Positions 1-4,507 of a stretch of DNA of 7,863 nt are shown here, in pieces. The stretch is taken from assembly GCA_044867805.1 (NCBI GenBank), contig JBIOVQ010000171.1, forward strand, positions 1-7,863, given 5' to 3'. The position numbers were made by a program, and so were the translations under genes. The notes beneath the pieces are model-generated. The model did not search any database, was not told where the DNA came from, and was given only the letters and a program-made list of their open reading frames with translations. How positions within the stretch are numbered: position 1 is the first letter of the stretch; every line of letters starts with the position of its first letter. The DNA comes from SG8-41 sp044867805 (GTDB lineage: Bacteria; Pseudomonadota; Gammaproteobacteria; Burkholderiales; SG8-41).

Positions 1-109
1 CTCGGCGCGCCGATGCTCGTTGGCACCCTGTGGGCCGAGCTCCAGCAAACGGCCTACGACCTGGGCCTCGCGGACCTCGACAGCTCGGCGTTCATCGAGG
101 TGCTGAGGG
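1..109 (+). repeat. Left copy of an exact direct repeat of at least 109 bp
   Basis: Bases 1-109 are identical to 2284-2392, giving a 2283-base offset. The left limit is set by the window edge, so the real repeat may be longer. Identity stops abruptly at base 110, after which the codons change, including synonymous changes in the conserved AGL triplet. This pattern suggests recent duplication or gene conversion between two dehydrogenase paralogues. Confidence 0.95.
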
Positions 110-144
110 AGCGGGCCGGCCTCGGGAACCGGGCCCAGCCCTAA
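1..144 (+). CDS. 3' end of a 3-hydroxyisobutyrate dehydrogenase-like protein (partial)
   Basis: The reading frame is open from base 1 to a TAA at 142-144 and encodes the last 47 residues of a protein whose start lies left of the window. The fragment begins LGAPMLVGTLWAELQQ and ends in AGLGNRAQP. It matches residues 252 onward of the complete dehydrogenase at 1531-2421, residue for residue up to the EVLR motif. It is therefore the C-terminal helical substrate/dimerisation region of a beta-hydroxyacid dehydrogenase (NAD(P)-dependent oxidoreductase). The last residues (RERAGLGNRAQP) differ from those of the complete copy (RGAAGLPKRI), but AGL stays in register, so both tails look genuine. Whether the missing upstream part is intact cannot be judged here. 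It could be a full tandem paralogue or only a duplicated fragment. Confidence 0.85.
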   Translation, partial: LGAPMLVGTLWAELQQTAYDLGLADLDSSAFIEVLRERAGLGNRAQP

Positions 145-158
145 GTCCTGAGCAAGCC

Positions 159-351
159 GTCAGCCATCAGCCGTCAGTCGTCAGTCAGTACCGAGTGCTG
201 AGTGCTGAGCGCTGAGTCAGAAGCTCAAGCAGCAGGCTTCAAGCTACAAGCTGCAAGCTTCAAGCTGCAAGCTGCATCCACCCCCTCCTCTGGCAGGAGG
301 GGAAAATCGGCAGGAGGGGAGTCGAATCACGAATCACCAATCACGAATCAC
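159..351. repeat. Four adjacent heptanucleotide tandem-repeat tracts
   Basis: The gap between the partial dehydrogenase and the next gene is almost wholly built of period-7 tandem repeats. Tract one, 159-186, has four units of [ga]tcag[ct]c. Tract two, 195-215, has gtgctga, gtgctga, gcgctga. Tract three, 241-275, has five units of aagct[agt]c. Tract four, 324-351, has four units of [gc]aatcac. The families differ in sequence but share the seven-base period. An ATG-initiated reading frame runs through them into the downstream gene, but its translation of the repeats is low-complexity and unlikely to be real protein. No gene or terminator was seen in the gap. Confidence 0.9.
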
Positions 352-368
352 GCTTTTGCTGGATTTTC

Positions 369-390
369 CGTAACGTGTTACGATAATATC
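369..390 (+). promoter_or_regulatory. Palindromic operator and -10-like box before the nucleotidyltransferase pair
   Basis: The sequence cgtaacgtgttacg at 369-382 is an inverted repeat with 6-base arms (cgtaac/gttacg) and a 2-base spacer. It runs directly into GATAAT (382-387), a good -10 box, and the ATG follows at 391. A TTGCTG at 356-361 could be a -35, but its 20-base spacing is long. No Shine-Dalgarno sequence precedes the ATG, so a leaderless or near-leaderless transcript is plausible. A palindrome overlapping the promoter of a two-gene operon is typical of autoregulated toxin-antitoxin modules; the regulator is inferred, not shown. Confidence 0.55.
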
Positions 391-861
391 ATGGCTACGT
401 CCCCTCGCCGCGGCCCGGGGCGGCCGCCGACGGGGCGGGCGCTCACCGCGGCCGAGCGCATGCGACGCTACCGCGTGCGGCAGCGCGCCGCGGGCCTGCG
501 CCCCGCGACACACTGGCAACCCGCGACCGCCGTCCCGCTAACCCCCGGCCTGCTGAAGCATCGTGTCATCGAGGCGCGCAGCCTCGCGATGCACTGCCTG
601 ATTGCGACGAAGATCGCCGCGGACCCCGCGCTGCTCGATGTGGCCCGGCGCAATCTCGAGGCATGGAGCGCGCGCTACGGCAACAGCCCGCCGCGCGCGC
701 TGGAAGAGTGGCGGGCCATCCTCCGTCGCCCCTGGCCGGAAATCGCCGCGCTCATCACCGACCCCGGCGAAGCCGCCGCCCGCCTGCGGCAGTCCTCCCC
801 CTTCGCGGGCGTGCTCACGCAAGCGGAACGGCGGCGGGTGTATGAAGCGTTCGGAGCTTGA
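391..861 (+). CDS. Small basic GRPP-motif protein, putative antitoxin/partner of the nucleotidyltransferase
   Basis: The product is 156 residues with no named function that I recognise. The N-terminus (residues 6-38) is strongly basic: an AT-hook-like RRGPGRPP, then LTAAERMRRYRVRQRAAGLR, a stretch often found at the front of small proteobacterial DNA-binding/antitoxin proteins. Residues 55-125 look helical (HRVIEARSLAMHCLIATKI, then ARRNLEAWSARYG and EEWRAIL). The C-terminus has LRQSSPFAGVLTQAERRRVYEAF (residues 132-154), a block I associate with proteins encoded beside nucleotidyltransferases. The ATG at 391 is preferred over the in-frame ATG at 202 because everything upstream is tandem repeat and the palindrome/-10 sits at 369-387. 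The gene overlaps the next one by 20 bases (842-861), implying translational coupling and joint function. By analogy with other operons of this form it would be the DNA-binding, neutralising partner. That role is inference. Confidence 0.75.
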   Translation: MATSPRRGPGRPPTGRALTAAERMRRYRVRQRAAGLRPATHWQPATAVPLTPGLLKHRVIEARSLAMHCLIATKIAADPALLDVARRNLEAWSARYGNSPPRALEEWRAILRRPWPEIAALITDPGEAAARLRQSSPFAGVLTQAERRRVYEAFGA

Positions 862-1372
862 GCACCTGATCCGGGCCGCGGGCCGGATCGCCGGCGAGCG
901 GGAGCTGGTCGTCATCGGCAGCCAGGCGATCCTCGGCCAGTTTCCCGACGCTCCGCGCAAGCTCCTGATATCCATGGAGTGCGACTTGTACCCGAAACGC
1001 GATCCCGCGCTCGCCGACAAGGTGGACGGCGCCATAGGCGAGGGCTCGAAGTTCCACGAGCAGTTCGGCTACTACGCGCAGGGAGTCGGGCCGGGCACGG
1101 CAACGCTGCCGAGGGGCTGGCAACGCCGCGTGGTGCGCGTCGAAAACGCCAACACCGGCGGCTACGCGGGCCTGTGCCTGGAAGTGCACGACCTCGCGGT
1201 CTCGAAGTACGTCGCGGGGCGCGAGAAAGACCTCGAGTTCACGCGCGAGCTGGCCCGGCACGGCATGACGGAAAAGAAGACGCTGCTCAAGCGGCTGGCG
1301 GCAACCCGGCTGGATGCCGCGCTCGGCCGCGCGGTCCGGGGACGGATCGAGCGGGACCACCCGGCGGGCTGA
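842..1372 (+). CDS. DUF6036-like nucleotidyltransferase, putative toxin or defence enzyme
   Basis: The product is 176 residues and resembles the DUF6036 nucleotidyltransferase family (related to the AbiEii/MNT-type minimal nucleotidyltransferases). The visible core is ELVVIGSQAILGQFP (residues 21-35) with the Gly-Ser helix motif at 26-27. Then comes SMECDLYP (44-51), supplying an acidic pair (E46, D48) where the family uses Asp/Glu for metal binding. EVHDLAVSKYVAGREKDLEF (114-133) carries the Lys/Arg-Lys-Asp signature common to AbiEii-like enzymes. The start at 842 gives the typical MKRSELEHLIRAAG opening; a longer in-frame start at 602 lies wholly inside the upstream gene and adds arginine/proline-rich shadow sequence. 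Such enzymes can transfer nucleotides to tRNA or protein, but the target here is unknown. The 20-base overlap with the upstream gene supports a two-component module. No clear terminator follows. Confidence 0.82.
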   Translation: MKRSELEHLIRAAGRIAGERELVVIGSQAILGQFPDAPRKLLISMECDLYPKRDPALADKVDGAIGEGSKFHEQFGYYAQGVGPGTATLPRGWQRRVVRVENANTGGYAGLCLEVHDLAVSKYVAGREKDLEFTRELARHGMTEKKTLLKRLAATRLDAALGRAVRGRIERDHPAG

Positions 1373-1448
1373 ACGCCCGCCTGAAGGCAAAAAGCGGAAG
1401 GTCGTCCCGGATGAGGCGCGCCACGGGGGCCGGTCCTGGCTCGCAGTA

Positions 1449-1486
1449 CCTGAGACGCTTTATCTGAGACGCTTCACTCGGGACGC
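1449..1486. repeat. Three-unit 14-base-period repeat in the dehydrogenase leader
   Basis: cctgagacgc (1449-1458), tctgagacgc (1463-1472) and ctcgggacgc (1477-1486) are spaced exactly 14 bases apart. The same unit (tctgggacgc) recurs in both orientations before the aldolase gene at 2423-2511. The rest of the gap from 1373 to 1448 shows no recognisable gene, terminator or promoter. Confidence 0.8.
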
Positions 1487-1488
1487 AG

Positions 1489-1507
1489 TGGTATCGTTCC
1501 GATACCA
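1489..1507. promoter_or_regulatory. Perfect inverted repeat, candidate operator of the dehydrogenase gene
   Basis: tggtatcgttccgatacca has 8-base perfect arms (tggtatcg/cgatacca) around a 3-base centre. It ends 23 bases before the dehydrogenase ATG and just ahead of the AGGAGG ribosome site (1518-1523). The position suits a repressor operator or a short 5' hairpin. GntR, IclR, LacI or TetR-type regulators could bind such a site; no regulator gene is in the window, so the family is not assigned. Confidence 0.55.
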
Positions 1508-1530
1508 AACTCCCGCCAGGAGGCACAGCC

Positions 1531-2421
1531 ATGTCTGAAACCATCGGCATCGTCGGCGTGGGCCTGATGGGGCAGGCGTTTTCGCACCACCTGCTGCAAG
1601 CCGGGTTCAAGGTCCAGGGGTTCGACCTCGACGAGCGGCGGCTCGCGCAGCTCCACGAGCGCGGCGGGACGCCCGTCGAATCCCCCGCCGCCGCGGCGCG
1701 GGGCGCGCGCTACGTGATCACCTCGCTCCCCACGAGCGACATCGTGCGCGAGGCGATCCTCGGCCCGAAGGGCGTGGCCGATGCCGCCCCCAGGGGCCTC
1801 ATCGTCGCGGACACCTCGACCTCCCGGCCCGAGGACTCGCGGAAGCTCGGCGCCGAGCTCGCGCGGCGCGGCATCCGCTTCCTCGACGCGTGCGTGAGCG
1901 GGACCAGCGCCATGGCGTGGAAGAAGGACCTCATCGTCATCGCCGGCGGCACGGTCGAGGACTTCGAGGCGGCGCGCCCGCTCTTCGCCGGCTTCAGCCG
2001 CGCTGCCTACCGCATGGGCGCCGTCGGCTCAGGCGCGATGGCGAAGCTCGTCATCAACCTCATCCTCTTCGGCAACCGGCTCGCGCTCGCGGAGGGCCTC
2101 GTGCTCGGCATGAAGGCCGGCATGGAGGGCGAGAGTCTGCTCGCGGTCCTCCAGGACGCCGCCTGCAGCTCGAAGACCATGGTGGACAAGGGCCCGAAGA
2201 TGCTGAAAGGCGACTACACGCCGGAAGGCCAGGTGAGGATATCGCTCAAGGACGCGCGCCTCGCCCTCGAGCAGGGCAAGCGCCTCGGCGCGCCGATGCT
2301 CGTTGGCACCCTGTGGGCCGAGCTCCAGCAAACGGCCTACGACCTGGGCCTCGCGGACCTCGACAGCTCGGCGTTCATCGAGGTGCTGAGGGGAGCGGCA
2401 GGGTTGCCCAAGAGGATATAA
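1531..2421 (+). CDS. NAD(P)-dependent 3-hydroxyisobutyrate dehydrogenase-like oxidoreductase
   Basis: The product has 296 residues, the normal length for beta-hydroxyacid dehydrogenases, which reversibly oxidise small 3-hydroxy acids to semialdehydes or keto acids in the cytoplasm. The N-terminal Rossmann motif is GIVGVGLMG (residues 6-14), and D32 after the second strand fits NAD binding. The substrate loop is DACVSGTSAMAW (119-130), the catalytic lysine K172 lies in GSGAMAKLVIN (166-176), and the KDARLALEQGKRLGAP segment (240-255) closes the fold. The family usually has SGG followed by GA and GTL in the substrate loop; here SGT-SAMAWKKDL replaces it, so the substrate is probably not hydroxyisobutyrate itself. 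An AGGAGG at 1518-1523 fixes the start. The upstream palindrome (1489-1507) suggests transcriptional control. The aldolase gene follows 127 bases later across a repeat. The 3' region is identical to the fragment at 1-109. Confidence 0.92.
   Translation: MSETIGIVGVGLMGQAFSHHLLQAGFKVQGFDLDERRLAQLHERGGTPVESPAAAARGARYVITSLPTSDIVREAILGPKGVADAAPRGLIVADTSTSRPEDSRKLGAELARRGIRFLDACVSGTSAMAWKKDLIVIAGGTVEDFEAARPLFAGFSRAAYRMGAVGSGAMAKLVINLILFGNRLALAEGLVLGMKAGMEGESLLAVLQDAACSSKTMVDKGPKMLKGDYTPEGQVRISLKDARLALEQGKRLGAPMLVGTLWAELQQTAYDLGLADLDSSAFIEVLRGAAGLPKRI
2284..2392 (+). repeat. Right copy of the exact 109 bp direct repeat
   Basis: This stretch, codons 252-288 of the complete dehydrogenase, matches 1-109 without a mismatch. 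At 2393 the sequences diverge at once, including silent third-position changes in the next conserved codons, so 2392 looks like a conversion or duplication boundary. Confidence 0.95.
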
Positions 2422-2511
2422 GGCGTCCCAGATAGGGCGTCCCAGGTGAAGCGTCCCAGGTACTGCGAGCTTGGCTAGAGCGCCTTATCTGGGACGCCTC
2501 ATCTGGGACGC
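2418..2511. repeat. 14-base-period repeat arranged as a large inverted repeat
   Basis: Three units of gcgtccca[g][ag] at 2423, 2437 and 2451 are spaced 14 bases apart. They face two units of tctgggacgc at 2488 and 2502, also 14 apart. The arms 2418-2439 and 2481-2502 pair at 20 of 22 positions around a loop of about 41 bases. The block begins at the dehydrogenase stop codon and ends shortly before the aldolase ribosome site. It could form a hairpin in the dehydrogenase-aldolase transcript, but lacks the T tract of an intrinsic terminator. A separate 10-base palindrome, ctagcgctag, lies at 2526-2535. Confidence 0.8.
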
Positions 2512-2548
2512 CTCACCTACGACAGCTAGCGCTAGATAGGAAATAACG

Positions 2549-3241
2549 ATGAACAAGATCCGCGACAAGCTTGCCTCGGGCAAAGTGGTCACCATGGTCA
2601 ACCCCGACTTCCAGTCCGCCCGGCTGGTGGAGTTCCTCGCGACGTTCGGCTTCGACGTGGTGTTCTTCGACGCGGAGCGCATGAGCTACGACTTCGAGAG
2701 GATCGAGGAGCTGACGCGCGCGGCGCACCTCGCGGGTATCGCCGCGATGGCGCGACCGTGGACCAACGACCCGGGGCTGGTGACGCGCTATTTCGACTGC
2801 GGCGTGGACGGCATCGCGATCCCGCACGTGGAGGACGCCGCCGGCGCCCGCAAGTGGGTGGACGTGGTGCGCTACGCCCGCCCCAGGGACCACGCCGACA
2901 AGACCGTCATCATCATGACCGAGACCCCGGCCGCAATCGGCAACATCGGCGAGATCGCCGCCGTGCCCGGCGTGGACGTGATCAACATCGGCGTCAACGA
3001 CGTCGCGCTCGCCGCCGGCCACCCCGGCCAGCCCGAGCACCCCGCCGTGGAAAAGCTGGTGGACCAGGGCATCGCGCGCGTCCTCAAGGCCGGCAAGCAC
3101 GCCGCGTTGAACGTCCTCGAGGACTGGGAGCGGCGCATGCCGGCGCTGCACGCGAAGGGCGTGCGGTGGTTCAACGTCCGCGCGCGGACGTTCCTCGCGC
3201 GCGGGGCCAGGCGCTACGCGGAGCTGCTCACGGGCTTGTAA
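2549..3241 (+). CDS. HpcH/HpaI-type aldolase family protein
   Basis: The product is 230 residues, somewhat shorter than the usual 250-260. Family members are cytoplasmic divalent-metal class II aldolases that cleave or form 4-hydroxy-2-keto acids to give pyruvate, often at the end of aromatic meta-cleavage pathways. The TIM-barrel landmarks appear in order: VVFFDAERMSYDFE (37-50), MARP with the substrate arginine R69, YFDCGVDGIAIPHVEDA (81-97), TETPAAIGNIGEI (124-136) with metal ligand E125, and GVDVINIGVNDVAL (141-154) with metal ligand D151. The 26-residue E125-D151 spacing equals that of E. coli HpcH (E149-D175). The usual glutamate-histidine pair at the first motif is E43-R44, so the catalytic histidine (H45 in HpcH) is replaced by arginine. 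The reaction may therefore differ, or it may not be a lyase. A modest ATAGGA ribosome site lies at 2536-2541. It faces the doc gene tail-to-tail. Confidence 0.88.
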   Translation: MNKIRDKLASGKVVTMVNPDFQSARLVEFLATFGFDVVFFDAERMSYDFERIEELTRAAHLAGIAAMARPWTNDPGLVTRYFDCGVDGIAIPHVEDAAGARKWVDVVRYARPRDHADKTVIIMTETPAAIGNIGEIAAVPGVDVINIGVNDVALAAGHPGQPEHPAVEKLVDQGIARVLKAGKHAALNVLEDWERRMPALHAKGVRWFNVRARTFLARGARRYAELLTGL

Positions 3242-3252
3242 GCGGGAAAAGC

Positions 3253-3410
3253 GTACGACGGGTCACGAAGGACGCGAAGGCCGTAAAGAAGGCGCCAGTA
3301 CGACGGGTCTTCATATTTTCATTCCTTCGCGCCCTCCGCGGCCTTAGCGACCCGTAGTAACGCTTTTCCTTAGCGCCCTCCGCGTCCTTGGCGACCCGTA
3401 GTAACGCCTT
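3253..3410. repeat. Left composite inverted repeat flanking the doc toxin-antitoxin cassette
   Basis: The element has two forward heads (tacgacgggtc at 3254-3264 and 3299-3309) joined by nine-base-like units (gaaggacgc, gaaggccg). A short AT-rich centre (ttcatattttc) follows. Two reverse units then read ccttagcgacccgtagtaacg and ccttggcgacccgtagtaacg. The forward and reverse halves are complementary, so it can fold as a long hairpin between the convergent aldolase and doc genes. Bases 3253-3309 match 4205-4261 at 53 of 57 positions, and the reverse half resembles 4410-4507. It may act as a bidirectional terminator or RNA-stabilising structure; it has no long T tract. Confidence 0.88.
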
Positions 3411-3414
3411 GCCG

Positions 3415-3888
3415 CTAGCGCGCAGGGCGGGATGGGCTGCGCCGTGACCGCGCCGCGCGCGGCTTCGCCTTATATGCCGAGCGCGGCTCGTGCGCTTCGC
3501 CCCGCCCTCGCTTGCGCACGCGCTCTCGCAACCAGCCGGCGAAGTCCCGCTCACTGAGCTTGCCCTCGGCGAGCGCAAGGTAGACCGGATACAACTCCAG
3601 ATCGTCCGCCTCGAGCGTCGCGCCGTTCAGCTCCAGGAAGGTTTCGCAGGCTACCGCGGCGGTGCGCTTGTTGCCGTCCAGGAAAGGATGGTTGCGCGCG
3701 AGCCCGAATGCGAGCGCCGCTGCGAGATCGGCGAGATCGGGCGCGGGATCGCCGTAGGCATGCAGCTGCTGCGGACGCGCCAGCGCCGACTCCAACAATC
3801 CCTCGTCACGCATGCCACCCGTGCCGCCATGCTCGGCGAGCTGGCGGTCGTGAATGGCGAGCGCCAGGGCTTTTTCGAGCCAGATCAT
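3415..3888 (-). CDS. doc: Doc/Fic-family toxin (death-on-curing type)
   Basis: The product is 157 residues. The Fic/Doc signature is HPFLDGNKRTA (residues 67-77), close to the Doc form H-x-F-x-D-A-N-K-R-T with Gly in place of Ala. In P1 Doc this loop binds ATP and phosphorylates elongation factor EF-Tu, stopping translation; Fic relatives use the same loop for AMPylation. The N-terminal block MIWLEKALALAIHDRQLAEHGGTGGMRDEGLLESALARPQ (1-40) is typical of Doc. The start is the ATG at 3888-3886, in a TGATG overlap with the antitoxin stop, so the genes are translationally coupled. Longer starts upstream are out of frame with the antitoxin and only shadow it. P1 Doc is 126 residues. Here residues 123-157 form an Arg/Ser/Ala-rich tail (KRGRGEAHEPRSAYKAKPRA...) that ends in a stop at the edge of the flanking repeat, perhaps a read-on extension. 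Confidence 0.92.
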   Translation of the reverse strand: MIWLEKALALAIHDRQLAEHGGTGGMRDEGLLESALARPQQLHAYGDPAPDLADLAAALAFGLARNHPFLDGNKRTAAVACETFLELNGATLEADDLELYPVYLALAEGKLSERDFAGWLRERVRKRGRGEAHEPRSAYKAKPRAARSRRSPSRPAR

Positions 3889-4112
3889 CAGCTCTGGGAC
3901 AGCTTCTTCAGGAGGGTGCGACGCTTGCGCATGACCCGCTCGGCGACTTCCATCTGTCCGGCGAGCTCGGGGTCGAACGGAGTGAGTTTGACGCCATCGG
4001 AGAGCTCGGTCGCGTACAGGGCGTCGCCCTTGGCGACGCGCAAGCGCGACAGCAGCTCCTTGGGAAGGATGACGCCGGCGGAATTGCCTACGGTAGTGAT
4101 CTTGAGCTTCAT
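3888..4112 (-). CDS. AbrB/MazE-type (SpoVT-AbrB fold) antitoxin
   Basis: The product is 74 residues and opens with MKLKITTVGNSAGVILPKELLSRL, the swapped-hairpin AbrB/MazE DNA-binding fold (residues 1-45; GNSAGVILPKE is the hallmark). The C-terminus (51-74, QMEVAERVMRKRRTLLKK) is a basic helix that would bind the toxin. It should neutralise the Doc protein encoded immediately downstream with a one-base overlap, and repress its own promoter through the palindromes at 4132-4148. A GAGG lies 8 bases before the ATG at 4112, fixing the start. A longer in-frame reading from 4265 runs into repeats and the operator and is rejected. AbrB antitoxins paired with Doc toxins are known; the classical partner of Doc is the unrelated Phd. 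Confidence 0.93.
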   Translation of the reverse strand: MKLKITTVGNSAGVILPKELLSRLRVAKGDALYATELSDGVKLTPFDPELAGQMEVAERVMRKRRTLLKKLSQS

Positions 4113-4131
4113 GGGAAACCTCGAAACGAAC

Positions 4132-4148
4132 GTTATAACGTATGTTAT
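4132..4148 (-). promoter_or_regulatory. Overlapping palindromes at the antitoxin-toxin promoter
   Basis: gttataac (4132-4139) is a perfect palindrome. It overlaps the inverted repeat ataacgtatgttat (4135-4148; 5-base arms, 4-base centre). Read on the minus strand this includes TATAAC, a fair -10 box, 20 bases before the antitoxin ATG. A convincing -35 was not seen. The location is right for AbrB-antitoxin autorepression. The TAAC/GTTA half-sites resemble those at 371-380 upstream of the nucleotidyltransferase pair. Confidence 0.6.
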
Positions 4149-4204
4149 CACGGCTACGCCTGGTGGCGAAAGACGAAAGGCGGAAGTGCAGCAACCCAGA
4201 ACGT

Positions 4205-4507
4205 GTACGACGGGTCGCGAAGGACGAAAAGGCCGCAAAGAAGGCGCCAGTACGACGGGTCGCAAAGGACGCTAAGGACGCAAAGGATAGATATAAATTA
4301 AGGACGCAAAGAAAACGCCAAGTGAGGCACCGGCAGACACCTCGGGAATAGGAAACTCCGATCTGCTCCCTCTATTCCACCCTTGGCGCAGTTCCTTCGC
4401 GACCTTGGGTGTTCACATATTTCTTCTTCGCGTCCTTAGCGTCCTTAGCGACCCGCAGTAATGCCTTTCCTTAGCGCCCTCCGCGGCCTTGGCGACCCGT
4501 AGTACCG
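4205..4507. repeat. Right composite inverted repeat flanking the doc cassette
   Basis: It has the same architecture and orientation as 3253-3410. Two forward heads (tacgacgggtc at 4206 and 4251) are linked by nine-base units (ctaaggacg, caaaggacg). The reverse half begins after a ttcacatatttc centre (4412) and holds two units ending in cgacccgcagta and cgacccgtagta. Unlike the left copy, about 140 bases (4270-4409) separate the halves. In that interior I see only one more degenerate unit (aaggacgcaaag) and no gene. The element separates the antitoxin promoter from the VOC gene stop codon, which sits exactly at its right edge (cta, 4508-4510). Confidence 0.85.

Noticed and set aside
202..390. 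N-terminal extension of the GRPP-motif protein from an ATG at 202
   Set aside because: It translates heptamer repeats into low-complexity sequence and crosses the palindrome and -10 box; the conserved-looking protein begins at 391.
2390..2421. Frameshift in the C-terminus of the complete dehydrogenase relative to the fragment at 1-144
   Set aside because: One extra G could be invoked, but the codon alignment keeps AGL in register in both copies, so the tails have diverged without a frameshift.
2418..2511. CRISPR-like array
   Set aside because: Units are about 10 bases with 14-base spacing, in both orientations, with no unique spacers and no cas genes.
1890..3357. Open frames at 1890-2435 and 2758-3357 on the plus strand
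   Set aside because: Frame-shifted shadows of the dehydrogenase and aldolase, biased to Arg, Gly and His.
3889..4194. Longer start for the Doc toxin
   Set aside because: The extra sequence is a shadow of the AbrB antitoxin in another frame; the TGATG overlap at 3890-3886 gives the real start.
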